A DNA stretch of 35,496 bases from Chryseobacterium sp. Leaf201 (GCF_001421435.1 NZ_LMKA01000062.1:1-35496), one strand, 5' to 3'. Positions 1-8,163 are shown, counted from the stretch's first letter. Numbers and translations are program-made. Notes: a model not told the origin generated them from the sequence alone.

Positions 1-106
1 ATTCTTATTAGTAATAATATGTAATAATTAGTTTCCAATAAAACATTCATATAGAATCTATTATCTAAAAACTTTTGTAATTTTAGGCAACCTCTAAAAT
101 ATAGTT

Positions 107-847
107 ATGAAAGTTGTTTCCCTGGTTCCCTCTATTACCGAGGCGTTATTTGATTTGGGCTTAACCGAAAATGAAGTCGTAGGAAGAACAAAATTCTGTA
201 TCCATCCTGAAGAACAGGTAAAAAACGTAGCTGTTATCGGCGGGACAAAAAACATCAATATTGATAAAATCAAAGCACTGCAGCCCGACCTGATCCTTGC
301 CAACAAAGAAGAGAACGTCAAAGAACAGGTAGAAGCACTGATGGATGATCATAAGGTAATCGTAACCAATGTTGAAAATATTGAAGACAATTACTATCTG
401 CTTAAACAATTGGGCAACCTATTTAATAAGGAAGACAAAGCCCAGCTTTTCAATCTGAAAATTTACGAAGTCCTGAACCTGGCGAAAATCAATGTTAAAA
501 TAAAAGCGGCCTATCTTATCTGGAAAAATCCGTACATGACGATCGGCTCAGATACTTTCATCGATAAAATCTTAGGCGAAATCGGTTTTGAAAATGTATT
601 CAAGGACAGGACGCGCTACCCGGAGATCCGTACAGAAGACCTCGCTGAAGCGGATCTGATCATGCTTTCTTCAGAGCCCTTCCCTTTTAAAGAGAAACAT
701 ATTGAGGAACTGAGGGAGTTCTATCCTGATAAAAAAATGATGATTGTGGATGGGGAAGCTTTTTCCTGGTACGGGACGCATATCGCCAAGTGCGGAGATT
801 ATTTTAAGGAACTGACTGCAGAAGTGGAACAGGCTTTTGTGAGTTGA
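107..847 (+). CDS. BtuF-like helical-backbone metal/cobalamin-binding protein
   Basis: The 246-residue product opens with MKVVSLVPSITEALFDLGL, the usual first strand and helix of BtuF/FepB-type ABC substrate-binding proteins, followed by a VVGRTKFCIHPEE segment and a DKIKALQPDLILANKEEN segment typical of cobalamin-binding members. It is close to the length of the bare binding domain. There is no signal peptide or lipobox, so as read it would stay in the cytoplasm, unlike the periplasmic E. coli protein; many annotated 'cobalamin-binding proteins' of Bacteroidetes share this trait. No permease or ATPase gene adjoins it, and it is convergent with the GAF gene. The ligand is not determinable from sequence. 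Family is confident, function less so. Confidence 0.8.
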   Translation: MKVVSLVPSITEALFDLGLTENEVVGRTKFCIHPEEQVKNVAVIGGTKNINIDKIKALQPDLILANKEENVKEQVEALMDDHKVIVTNVENIEDNYYLLKQLGNLFNKEDKAQLFNLKIYEVLNLAKINVKIKAAYLIWKNPYMTIGSDTFIDKILGEIGFENVFKDRTRYPEIRTEDLAEADLIMLSSEPFPFKEKHIEELREFYPDKKMMIVDGEAFSWYGTHIAKCGDYFKELTAEVEQAFVS

Positions 848-1007
848 ATTTCAAAAAAATTTTAAATCTGCTTCTTCTTTAATCTTACTTATTTTTATTG
901 ACCGGAAAATTAAATCCGAATAAATCTGCATAATGAGTTCATCATAGTTACAACACCGTTCCGAAAACCCTGCTGTTGGATCTATTCAATTGAATTAAGA
1001 CTAAAAT

Positions 1008-1046
1008 AACAAGCGACTCCAGTCCTTCGGTCCGGAGTCGCTTGTT
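1008..1046. terminator. Hairpin between convergent genes
   Basis: A 13-bp perfect inverted repeat (AACAAGCGACTCC at 1008-1020, its complement at 1034-1046) encloses a 13-base loop. It lies between the convergent BtuF-like and GAF genes, so it probably terminates one or both. U-tracts are weak on both sides. The rest of 848-1072 is AT-rich and shows nothing else recognisable. Confidence 0.65.
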
Positions 1047-1072
1047 CAATATTTCAATATGCTGAAATGTAA

Positions 1073-1522
1073 TTATAAAATTTTTGACACTTCATTGCAC
1101 AGCCATTCAAGCAATTCGCGGTCTTCATCTGTAAATGGATCTACCGTGTGGGAATCAATATCTATCTGACCGATGTTCTGTCCGTCTTTAAAAATAGGGA
1201 CTACAATTTCCGCTTTGGTATCGATGGAACAGCTCAGGTAATTGCTTTCTTCGTTCACATCCGGAACCACGAATGTTTCATTAGAAACCGCAACCTGTCC
1301 GCAGATTCCTTTTCCATAAGGGATAATGGTATGGTCTGTAGGTGCTCCTACGTAAGGCCCCAGCTTTAATTCGTCTTTATCGCCGTTTTTAAAATAAAAA
1401 CCCGTCCAGTTAAAATAGGAAATTTCCTGGTCTAAAAGGTGGCATACCTTTTCAAGTTTTTCTTCGGTATTGTGTTTAGGACTTTCCAGGATTGACGAAA
1501 GCCTTTTTTTTAATTCTGACAT
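1073..1522 (-). CDS. GAF-domain protein, free methionine-R-sulfoxide reductase-like
   Basis: This 149-residue single GAF domain carries the signature of the fRMsr (YebR) family, which reduces free methionine-R-sulfoxide: NWTGFYF near residue 38, LGPYVGAPTDHTIIPYGKGICG around 54-75, VVPDVN around 85-90, and SEIVVPI-like and IGQIDIDS strands. Of the three cysteines used in E. coli, equivalents of two are visible (C74 in GKGICG and C98 in NYLSC). The middle position after GKGICG is A/V, so the third cysteine is absent; two-cysteine members are known in the wider family. Length fits a stand-alone fRMsr. The gene ends near the hairpin at 1008-1046 and its start is 12 bases past the end of the next upstream minus-strand gene, suggesting co-transcription. 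Enzymatic activity is inferred. Confidence 0.8.
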   Translation of the reverse strand: MSELKKRLSSILESPKHNTEEKLEKVCHLLDQEISYFNWTGFYFKNGDKDELKLGPYVGAPTDHTIIPYGKGICGQVAVSNETFVVPDVNEESNYLSCSIDTKAEIVVPIFKDGQNIGQIDIDSHTVDPFTDEDRELLEWLCNEVSKIL

Positions 1523-1534
1523 TGTATGTTGTTT

Positions 1535-2962
1535 TTAAGAGAATTGTCTTAAGGAAAGCTCTTCTTTATAGCCGAACATTCCGCGTTCTTTGATCATTTC
1601 CGCAACGCCTTCCGGAACCTGTGTTTCCCAGCCTTTGATATTGCAGCTTATTTTTTTCAGAATATCTCTTGAGTAAATTTCCAGGAATTCAGGATTGTAG
1701 TTTTTAATGTCTACGATACGGTCGTTGTGCTTGAAATATTTATACAGTTCCTTTAGGTTTTCTTCTACTTTCAGGGTGGAAGAATCCAGCAGCTCATGTG
1801 TCTCAGGATCTTTATACGGATACAGGTATACCCTCATCCCGTTTCTGAAGAATTTACCGAACGCCTCTAAAATTCCGCCGGATAAGTTCTTGTAATACTT
1901 TTCGTCAAAAACCATCAGCAGGTTGTTAACCCCCATCGCCACACCGATATTTCCATTGGTATAGGAGGCGAAATAATCAATCAGTCGGTAATATTCCGAA
2001 TAATTTGAAATGATTACGGTATATCCCAGTTTGCCCAGGACATCTACCCGGTCCAGGAAATCCCGCTCATCAATATCCCCGTCCGCCCGAAGGTTGGAAA
2101 TGGTAATCTCAATAAGGATCTCCGTATCTTCATGGGTACAGATGGCATCTTTCAGGAACATATCCATACCGTTTTTCAGCATGTCGATATTCACTTTGGT
2201 TACCGGCCTGAAGCTCCCTCTTACCGCAAAAATATTCTTTTTGTATAAAACATCTGCAGGAAGCATATTATTGCCTTCGGAATTGAAAATAACGGCATCT
2301 GTCATCCCATGCTTTACCAACTGCAGAGACATCAGCCTGTTATCCACATATTCAAAGCCCGGCCCGCTGAAATCAATCATATCAATTTCAAGGTTGTCCT
2401 TGGCAACGTCATCATACAGGGACTCAATCAGGTTTCTGGGATTATCGTAATAATGGAATGCCCCGAAGATCAGGTTCACCCCAAGATTCCCTAATGTTTC
2501 CTGCTGTAAAGTGGCATCATTTTCCTTGAATTTCACATGGATAACAATTTCATTATAGCCTTCGTTCTCTTTTACCTGAAAGCGGATGCCTACCCAGCCG
2601 TGGCCCTTTACCGTTTTATCAAAATTAATAGTGGTTACGGTATTGGCATAGGAAAAAAACTTTCTGTTGGGGTTGTTTTCCCTGGAAATACGCTCTTCGA
2701 TAAGGGATACTTCGTAGCGAAGCATTTTCCGTAACCGGTTTTGGGTAACGTACCGGTTTTTCACCTCTTTTCCGTAGATCGCATCACTGAAATCCTTGTC
2801 GTAAGCAGACATGGCCTTGGCGATTGTACCGGAAGCTCCTCCTGCTCTAAAAAAGTGCCGTACAGTCTCCTGCCCTGCTCCAATTTCCGCGAAAGTACCA
2901 TAAATAGTAGGATCTAGATTAATTGTTAATGCTTTTTGTTTAGGAGTCAGTTTCTGATACAT
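1535..2962 (-). CDS. Conserved Bacteroidetes protein of unknown function (475 aa)
   Basis: The product starts MYQKLTPKQKALTINLD and contains a highly conserved-looking stretch, FAEIGAGQETVRHFF then RAGGASGTIAKAMSAYD (about residues 25-56). I recognise this as a widespread Bacteroidetes/cyanobacterial protein often given transferred names such as 'TonB-dependent receptor', but the sequence does not support that name: there is no signal peptide, plug domain or beta-barrel pattern, and the protein looks soluble and cytoplasmic. No catalytic motif was identified. The start is ATG at 2962, 54 bases from the divergent hydrolase start, with a TAATTTTG box between. The GAF gene follows after 12 bases, so the two are probably one transcript. 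Function unknown. Confidence 0.85.
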   Translation of the reverse strand: MYQKLTPKQKALTINLDPTIYGTFAEIGAGQETVRHFFRAGGASGTIAKAMSAYDKDFSDAIYGKEVKNRYVTQNRLRKMLRYEVSLIEERISRENNPNRKFFSYANTVTTINFDKTVKGHGWVGIRFQVKENEGYNEIVIHVKFKENDATLQQETLGNLGVNLIFGAFHYYDNPRNLIESLYDDVAKDNLEIDMIDFSGPGFEYVDNRLMSLQLVKHGMTDAVIFNSEGNNMLPADVLYKKNIFAVRGSFRPVTKVNIDMLKNGMDMFLKDAICTHEDTEILIEITISNLRADGDIDERDFLDRVDVLGKLGYTVIISNYSEYYRLIDYFASYTNGNIGVAMGVNNLLMVFDEKYYKNLSGGILEAFGKFFRNGMRVYLYPYKDPETHELLDSSTLKVEENLKELYKYFKHNDRIVDIKNYNPEFLEIYSRDILKKISCNIKGWETQVPEGVAEMIKERGMFGYKEELSLRQFS

Positions 2963-2990
2963 TAGGACATTAAATTTTTCGTAAATTTAC

Positions 2991-2998
2991 CAAAATTA
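2991..2998 (-). promoter_or_regulatory. Bacteroidetes -7 box for the 475-aa gene
   Basis: The minus strand reads TAATTTTG, an exact match to the Bacteroidetes TAnnTTTG element, 28 bases upstream of the ATG at 2962, inside the 54-base gap between two divergent genes. No well-placed -33 TTG was found. Confidence 0.5.
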
Positions 2999-3016
2999 AA
3001 CCAACCTGAAAAGAAA

Positions 3017-3784
3017 ATGAAGTTGAAATTTTTAGGAACGGGAACTTCCCAGGGCGTGCCCGTAATCGGCTGCACCTGCGAAGTGTGCACGTCAGAAAAC
3101 CCCAAAGACAGCAGGCTCCGGTCTTCTGTGATGGTGACGACGGATGAACACAGGAAAATACTGATCGACTGCGGTCCGGATTTCAGGCAGCAGATGCTGG
3201 CCAATCATGAACATACGGTTGACCTTACCCTGCTCACGCACGAACACAATGACCATGTCATCGGGCTGGACGATGTACGCCCCCTGATTTTCAAGAGCGG
3301 GAAAGATATGCCGCTTTACTGCTACTCAAGGGTAGGAAATGAAGTCAGGAACCGTTTTCCTTATGCTTTTGCTGATGTTCGGTACCCCGGAGCGCCGGCT
3401 TTTGACCTGCATGAAATTGAAAACAAACCGTTCACCGTCCTGGATACGGAAATTACGCCGGTTGAAGTGATCCATTACAAAATAACAGCTTTCGGCTATA
3501 AGTTTAAAAAGCTGGCCTACCTTACGGATGCCGGCTTTATCTCTGATACGGAAAAGGAAAAGCTCAATGATCTTGACGTACTGATTGTCAACTGCATCAG
3601 GAAATTCGATCCCCACCCTGCCCACTTTATCCTTCCCGATGTGATCGCCCTGTTTGAAGAGCTTAAACCTAAAAAAATGTTCCTGACCCACATCAGCCAT
3701 CATCTTGGGCTGCATGATATTGAGGACACCCTGCTTCCGTCCGGCATGCATTTAGCCTACGACGGTATGGAGATCAATTTTTAA
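3017..3784 (+). CDS. MBL-fold metallohydrolase, PhnP-like
   Basis: The 255-residue protein has the metallo-beta-lactamase fold signature LLTHEHNDHVIGLDDVRPL (HxHxDH zinc motif), an N-terminal KFLGTGTSQGVPVIGCTC lead-in and CxC/CxxC cysteines (GCTCEVC) of the kind that bind a structural zinc in PhnP and RNase Z relatives. Further metal ligands are the Asp in AYLTDAGF and the His in FLTHISHH. PhnP itself is a cyclic ribose phosphodiesterase in phosphonate breakdown, but no phn genes are here; in Bacteroidetes this orphan form is usually annotated only as an MBL-fold metallo-hydrolase. It is divergent from the 475-aa gene. Fold and metal sites are confident, substrate is not known. Confidence 0.85.
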   Translation: MKLKFLGTGTSQGVPVIGCTCEVCTSENPKDSRLRSSVMVTTDEHRKILIDCGPDFRQQMLANHEHTVDLTLLTHEHNDHVIGLDDVRPLIFKSGKDMPLYCYSRVGNEVRNRFPYAFADVRYPGAPAFDLHEIENKPFTVLDTEITPVEVIHYKITAFGYKFKKLAYLTDAGFISDTEKEKLNDLDVLIVNCIRKFDPHPAHFILPDVIALFEELKPKKMFLTHISHHLGLHDIEDTLLPSGMHLAYDGMEINF

Positions 3785-3790
3785 AATTTT

Positions 3791-3808
3791 CTTAAAAATA
3801 TTTTTAAG
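3791..3808. repeat. 18-bp AT palindrome after the hydrolase gene
   Basis: CTTAAAAATATTTTTAAG is a perfect palindrome 7 bases after the hydrolase stop and just before the tRNA promoter. It could end transcription from the hydrolase gene, but it is entirely A/T apart from its end bases, so chance is possible. Confidence 0.35.
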
Positions 3809-3824
3809 TATTGATAAAAGTTTC

Positions 3825-3832
3825 TATATTTG
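3825..3832 (+). promoter_or_regulatory. -7 box of the tRNA-Leu promoter
   Basis: TATATTTG matches TAnnTTTG and lies 28 bases before the tRNA 5' end, a plausible distance for a short leader on a stable RNA. Confidence 0.55.
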
Positions 3833-3860
3833 CACACCAATTAAAAGCATGGTAACACCG

Positions 3861-3940
3861 GCCCAGGTGGCGGAATTGGTAGACGCGCTGGTCTCAAACA
3901 CCAGTTCTTAGGAGTACCGGTTCGATCCCGGTCCTGGGTA
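3861..3940 (+). tRNA. tRNA-Leu (anticodon CAA)
   Basis: A full cloverleaf can be drawn. The acceptor stem GCCCAGG pairs with CCTGGGT (3933-3939) with A as discriminator. The anticodon stem CTGGT/ACCAG encloses the loop CTCAAAC, giving anticodon CAA for UUG codons. The T arm is ACCGG-TTCGATC-CCGGT, and the D arm has the GGTAGACGCG pattern of leucine tRNAs. It is a class II tRNA with a short variable arm. CCA is not encoded. A -7 box lies upstream and a strong terminator directly downstream, so it is a single-tRNA transcription unit. Confidence 0.97.
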
Positions 3941-3943
3941 CAG

Positions 3944-3986
3944 AAACCCTCTGAAATCATTTGATTTTCAGAGGGTTTTTCTTTTT
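3944..3986 (+). terminator. Intrinsic terminator of tRNA-Leu
   Basis: AAACCCTCTGAAATCA (3944-3959) pairs with 3962-3978 apart from one bulged T, followed by TTTTTCTTTTT. It starts four bases after the tRNA. Confidence 0.9.
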
Positions 3987-4044
3987 AGCTGATTAAAGCG
4001 ATAAATAGTTTTTCACACATCTGCACCCTAACCTACATTTCATA

Positions 4045-4165
4045 AATTAACTTATCCACTCCATTTCATTCATCAGCCAAATAAGAAAATGACGCAGTTG
4101 TATTTTTACAAAAGATCACCCTATGCTTAATACTCCGAATTACTGTATAATCTTCTGTTGTCTCC
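4045..4165 (-). pseudogene. Decayed 3' fragment of an erythromycin-esterase-like gene
   Basis: About 120 bases closely resemble the 3' end of the intact esterase-like gene at 5099-6925 and about 20 bases beyond its stop. On the minus strand, 4066-4117 reads VIFCKNTTASFSYLADE then stop, against VVFCRNTTASVSYLAAE then stop in the intact gene. Further upstream, GGAGAC (4165 leftwards) and GTATTAAGCA also match, but roughly 11 bases are missing between them and the last block, which breaks the frame. Nothing similar is visible beyond 4165, so only the tail remains. It is in the same orientation as the intact copy, so the two form imperfect direct repeats flanking 4166-5079. Partial tandem duplication followed by loss is the simplest reading. 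Confidence 0.8.
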
Positions 4166-4239
4166 ATGACTTTTTTTTGCAAACTAATTTACGTAATGCG
4201 ACAAAACTTGACGCATTATAGCAGACTTACCACAAAAAA

Positions 4240-4307
4240 ATCCCCGAGGCTTTCCCGGGGATAAAACTAATAACCATGAAAACTCAAATTAAACATGAGT
4301 ATTTTTA
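4240..4307 (+). ncRNA. Hairpin / AAAACTAATAACCA / hairpin element, copy 1
   Basis: A GC stem (TCCCCG 4241-4246 with CGGGGA 4256-4261) is followed by AAAACTAATAACCA (4263-4276), then a second stem ACTCA (4282-4286) with TGAGT (4296-4300) and a T-rich run. The same order recurs at 14711-14776 with different stem bases but the identical 14-mer. That pattern fits a structured RNA (one known flavobacterial candidate is the Flavo-1 RNA) or a small interspersed repeat. The ATG inside gives only a 37-codon frame that copy 2 lacks, so coding is unlikely. Strand is chosen by the T-rich end. Class is uncertain. Confidence 0.4.
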
Positions 4308-4497
4308 TATACGAATAAGTATTATAGTTGGTTTTGATTTACAAAAAAAATGCGGGAATAATTCTGTACTGGGAATATTACTGATTTGACTATTGAGTAA
4401 AGGCACCCCCAGCCTTAGCCGAGGAGTGAAAGATCTGATTACGTGATTAGGATCCAAAATTATTCCTTATATTCGGAAAACTAAAAATCAATAACTT

Positions 4498-4734
4498 ATG
4501 AGCAATCAACAATTAGATGATCTTAATCAAGAAAATGCCGATAAAAAAATTGCAGATATCCTAGGTATCACATACGAAGAACTTTCAGAATTAGAATATG
4601 ACTTTGGAGATATTGAAAGCAACGATGGACAAATATATCAAAACTATATTCAATTTAATCCAGAAATACGCAAGGATATCCTTAAAAAAATCAATTTAGA
4701 TTCTGATAATACTTATTATTTCGATCCTGAGTAA
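4498..4734 (+). CDS. Small acidic protein of unknown function
   Basis: A 78-residue, strongly acidic, cysteine-free protein starting MSNQQLDDLNQENADKKIADILGI. No signal peptide, membrane segment or known motif is visible, and I do not recognise the family. It starts at ATG after AT-rich leader DNA and is followed by a second small, frameshifted reading frame. It sits between the direct repeats described for 4045-4165, in DNA more AT-rich than the flanking housekeeping genes, so it may be accessory. Acidic proteins of this size next to toxin-like genes can be immunity proteins, but no toxin is visible here. Confidence 0.6.
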   Translation: MSNQQLDDLNQENADKKIADILGITYEELSELEYDFGDIESNDGQIYQNYIQFNPEIRKDILKKINLDSDNTYYFDPE

Positions 4735-4808
4735 ACAATATAGCATTTAAATAAAAATTTTTGAATTAATTTCTTATTGAAAACCGAATTATTGCATTTT
4801 CACCTAAC

Positions 4809-5011
4809 ATGAAAATGAACTCAATGATGATTATACTTTATATAAAGATGGCACAGTAATCCATGATTTTGATGAGCATCGTTATCCCGGTAGATACAAT
4901 CTGAAAAGAAGACTATACGCCAGTGAATTAAAGGATGAAATTAAATCTAGATTAATAAATGTAACTAATCAAGAAGATAAAGAATTGGCTAGAACTCTTT
5001 TAAATTTATAA
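4809..5011 (+). pseudogene. Small gene with a one-base frameshift after its start
   Basis: From 4811 to 5008 an open frame encodes about 66 residues (ELNDDYTLYKDGTVIHDF, then DEHRYPGRYNLKRRLYASEL and ending ELARTLLNL) before TAA at 5009-5011. It has no usable in-frame start: the only upstream ATG (4809) is one frame off and stops after 16 codons. Adding one A to the AAAA run after that ATG gives MKNELNDDYTLYKDG, which reads straight through to the stop. The simplest reading is a gene of about 67 codons that lost one base in an A-run, or an assembly or sequencing error there. The protein family is not recognised with certainty. Confidence 0.55.
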
Positions 5012-5098
5012 CAGAATTCCCCGATAAGATAATAAATCAGAAAAATATATCTTATTCTAAATGATAAGTGATTGTGCAGATTAACTTACCGGCTCATT

Positions 5099-6925
5099 TT
5101 ACTCAGCAGCCAAATAAGAAACTGACGCAGTTGTATTTCTACAAAAGACTACCCCATCAAAGGTCTTGCTTAATACCCCATCATATTTATAATCATCCTC
5201 GTCTCCTGATTGTATATAAGGAATATCCAGCTGTTTCATAGGTACAGTAAGCCATGATGCCTTTTTTTGTTTCAAAGCCGGGATGTTTAACGGAAGAAAA
5301 TACAAGTCATTTTTTGCTTTTCCAAATACATAGGAGTAAGTGCCACGGTACGCTTTTTCAAAGGGAAAGGATTTCCATACTTTCTGTGTATAGTTCTGGG
5401 CAGCGGTGTAACTGCCCGAAGCAGAGGTAAAAGCAATAGGTACGTAGGACTCTTTAAAATAGTCTGTAAGCCAGGCTCCCATTTTTTTGGAATGATCAGC
5501 CGTCAGATTTGAAATATGTGCATTGTGTGCCCATACCAGTATTTTGTCATCTGGATGATGTTGTGAATAAAATTGGATATTGTCAGACATATAATGATCC
5601 CGCGCATCCGGAGCGTAATTATAGAATCTCGTATCAAGCCACTGCAGACAGACTCTCAGATAGGTTTGTAACTGAAAATGTTGTTCAGCGTTCATATCAT
5701 AGTTCTGTACATTAACCATTGACTGCAGATCAATTATTGCCGATTTTAAATCATCTGCTAAACTTTTTATAGCCTCCGGCTTATTTTCAGGATTGTTTTT
5801 AACGATTAAGGTGTCCAGCTTCTGATTGATCCTTTGAATCTTATCCACAGATGCAGGATTATATTGTCTCAAAACCTTTTCTATCATTCCGCGTGAAGAA
5901 CGCATCCTGATATCTTCCATATCGATACCGATAAGTTTTACTTTTTTTTGATGGCTCAGATTATATCGGTTTATCCAGGTGAATAACTCGTTCATTTCAG
6001 AAGTTTTCCATAACTTATAAAACGGCATGGCGAGAAGGTTTTCTTTAATGGCCGGAGTCTGGGTATTCAGCATATCATTCATCTGATCACAGGTGGGGAT
6101 TACTTCTTCCAGTGCAATGGTGTTAAATCCTTTCTGCGTCACCAAATATTCCAGCAACCTCAGCTTAAACTGCAAAGCTTCATGGGTACCGTGTGTAGGT
6201 TCCCCGATACCCACTACTTTCGCATCGGCACACAATTTACCGATGGCCGCCATATCCTCATACTTTGGCTGAATACTGACCGAGGTCAGCGGATAAATAT
6301 GTTTATTTAACCACGTTATATTTTTGGCATCAGGCTCCTGATAGAGACTTGCTGGTTCATTCACTACCGATCCATCTACTTTTACGGTGATGTTATCTGC
6401 CCAGGCCAAAGCCGGTTTATTAAAGGTCAGGCCGTAATAAAAGCCAGCCCAGGATTCTTTAGCATCGACGGTATATTTTACTGTTACAAGCTGCCATTGA
6501 TTTAATAATGGCCTTTCCGTTTTAGCAAAGCTGGTAAAGATTTTTTTTCCTGTTAAACTTTGAATGAAAATCCCCAACGCCTCATCTGAGGCATGCGCAA
6601 GTTTAATATGGGCACTGATCTCAATGGTGCTGATATGCTTTGATGACGCCAGGCCATACCCATTATAGACAATCGCGCTGGATGCCTTGGAATTATTGTC
6701 AGCCTTAAACTGCAATGCATATTTTCCCTTATATACATTGTTAGAATCCAGCTGAATCCCATAATCGGGTGATTGAATTGCTCTTGTCCATCCCCGGGAG
6801 ATGCTCTTTTTACTGTTAAGTTCAAAACTGCCGTTGACGGTTTCCTGAACATACGTCTGCTGGGCGTAGCTGTTACTTTTAAACACGGTCAGCATAAATA
6901 GAATAGCACATAAGAAGTTTTGCAT
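5099..6925 (-). CDS. Secreted erythromycin-esterase-like hydrolase
   Basis: The 608-residue product has a signal peptide (MQNFLCAILFMLTVFKSNSYAQ), then about 190 residues resembling a galactose-binding-like beta-sandwich (SFELNSKKSISRGWTRAI onward), then an erythromycin-esterase domain from about residue 210. Diagnostic motifs are GIGEPTHGTHEA (E242, H245), IALEE (E273/E274) and VWAHNAHISN near residue 470, matching the EreA/EreB active-site glutamates and histidines. EreA/B hydrolyse the macrolide lactone, but many environmental members with an extra N-terminal domain do not act on erythromycin, so resistance should not be assumed. It is divergent from the LytS-type kinase at 7105; the shared 179-base gap holds a TATCTTTG box. 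A decayed copy of its 3' end lies at 4045-4165. Confidence 0.88.
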   Translation of the reverse strand: MQNFLCAILFMLTVFKSNSYAQQTYVQETVNGSFELNSKKSISRGWTRAIQSPDYGIQLDSNNVYKGKYALQFKADNNSKASSAIVYNGYGLASSKHISTIEISAHIKLAHASDEALGIFIQSLTGKKIFTSFAKTERPLLNQWQLVTVKYTVDAKESWAGFYYGLTFNKPALAWADNITVKVDGSVVNEPASLYQEPDAKNITWLNKHIYPLTSVSIQPKYEDMAAIGKLCADAKVVGIGEPTHGTHEALQFKLRLLEYLVTQKGFNTIALEEVIPTCDQMNDMLNTQTPAIKENLLAMPFYKLWKTSEMNELFTWINRYNLSHQKKVKLIGIDMEDIRMRSSRGMIEKVLRQYNPASVDKIQRINQKLDTLIVKNNPENKPEAIKSLADDLKSAIIDLQSMVNVQNYDMNAEQHFQLQTYLRVCLQWLDTRFYNYAPDARDHYMSDNIQFYSQHHPDDKILVWAHNAHISNLTADHSKKMGAWLTDYFKESYVPIAFTSASGSYTAAQNYTQKVWKSFPFEKAYRGTYSYVFGKAKNDLYFLPLNIPALKQKKASWLTVPMKQLDIPYIQSGDEDDYKYDGVLSKTFDGVVFCRNTTASVSYLAAE

Positions 6926-6951
6926 GCGGTAATTTTTTGTTTATTAGACTG

Positions 6952-6959
6952 CAAAGATA
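6952..6959 (-). promoter_or_regulatory. -7 box for the esterase-like gene
   Basis: The minus strand reads TATCTTTG, an exact TAnnTTTG match, 26 bases before the esterase ATG at 6925. No clear -33 element at the usual spacing. Confidence 0.5.
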
Positions 6960-7104
6960 AATTTCAGATGAAACGCTGCTTAAGTTTTTCGACAGACGGC
7001 CTGCGCTGCCCGATTAATTGAATTACAGATGCTTTTTGTCGGGTACACCATACTGATCGTCGAAAATTACACTATTATAAACCTGTTTTCTTTAAATTAG
7101 CACC

Positions 7105-8163
7105 GTGCTGAAAATTCCAAAATTTACGTTCCCTGTTGTGTTTGAATGGCTGATATGGCTGTTTTATGTCGGAATATACAAGTATTCCTATTTTGTAGAA
7201 CAGTCGGATCTGCCCCATATCCCCGAAACTAATTTCCCTTACCCGGAGATCTGCGCTTATGGCTTCGCCGTTACGTTATATCTTATCCCCTACTATCGCC
7301 GGGCGGTACCGAAGATGCTTGAAAGCAGGCGATATGGTTTACTTCTGATTTCTACAATAGTACTGCTGCTGTTTTTCAGCATTTTCAATAATGCCGTAAT
7401 AGCCCGGCTATTTATGGGTTTTACCAACGGTCCCCTTCATCATTATTTTAATCTGCATTATAAGGCGAGATATGTAGATTTCAATCTGCTCCTTACTGAT
7501 TTTCTTGCTTTTTCCTGTCTCGCTTTTGCACGTTATTCGTATCATAAAGAATTAATTAACCGCCTCATAGAAACGGATCATCTCAAACTGCAGATAAGCA
7601 TGCTTAAGTCACAGCTTCATCCTCATTTCTTATTTAATACACTAAACGGTTTATATGGAATAAGCTTAACCCACTCCGAAGACACTCCCCGCTATATTTT
7701 AATTTTATCGCAGATGATGCAGTATATTTTATATGACTGTGACCAGGATTATGTAGAAATCAGTGATGAAATTGATTTTATAAAAGGGTACTTTGAACTG
7801 GAACAGAAAAAGTTTCCTGCGGCGAATATCAGTTTTAAAGTTAACGGGATAGCCAATAATATAAAGATCCCTCCGTTATTATTTTTGCCGCTCATAGAAA
7901 ACAGCTTTAAACACGGCCGGCATAAACTTATAGACCATGCCGAAGTCAACGCAAGACTGACGGTGTATGATGACCACACCGAATTCATCATATCCAATGA
8001 TGTTTTGCCGGAGATACTCCTGATAAATAAAGAGAAAAAAGGAGGAATAGGACTGGCTAACCTCCACCAACGCTTAAATCTTTATTACAGCGGCCACCGT
8101 CACCAAATGACTGTTTTACAAAATGAACACACCTATTCAACCACTTTAATATTAAAGCATTGA
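7105..8163 (+). CDS. LytS-type sensor histidine kinase
   Basis: A 352-residue inner-membrane kinase. Hydrophobic segments near residues 10-30, 48-64, 78-100 and 125-142 form the N-terminal membrane domain. The cytosolic part starts with QISMLKSQLHPHFLFNTLNG; H174 in PHFLFN is the expected phosphoacceptor of the LytS/YehU class. The ATPase lobe shows IPPLLFLPLIENSFKHG (N box) and KGGIGLANLHQRL (G box). The start is GTG at 7105. Its stop TGA shares a base with the ATG of the response regulator at 8163, so the pair is translationally coupled. No periplasmic sensor domain is present, and the signal is unknown. The divergent esterase-like gene is a candidate target. Confidence 0.92.
   Translation: MLKIPKFTFPVVFEWLIWLFYVGIYKYSYFVEQSDLPHIPETNFPYPEICAYGFAVTLYLIPYYRRAVPKMLESRRYGLLLISTIVLLLFFSIFNNAVIARLFMGFTNGPLHHYFNLHYKARYVDFNLLLTDFLAFSCLAFARYSYHKELINRLIETDHLKLQISMLKSQLHPHFLFNTLNGLYGISLTHSEDTPRYILILSQMMQYILYDCDQDYVEISDEIDFIKGYFELEQKKFPAANISFKVNGIANNIKIPPLLFLPLIENSFKHGRHKLIDHAEVNARLTVYDDHTEFIISNDVLPEILLINKEKKGGIGLANLHQRLNLYYSGHRHQMTVLQNEHTYSTTLILKH

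Noticed and set aside
4276..4389. A 37-codon frame starting MKTQIKHEYFYIRISI
   Set aside because: It begins within the conserved hairpin element, whose second copy has CAC in place of ATG, so it does not look coding.
5099..6925. Macrolide resistance gene
   Set aside because: The esterase motifs are present, but the extra N-terminal domain and wide spread of this family make erythromycin hydrolysis unproven.
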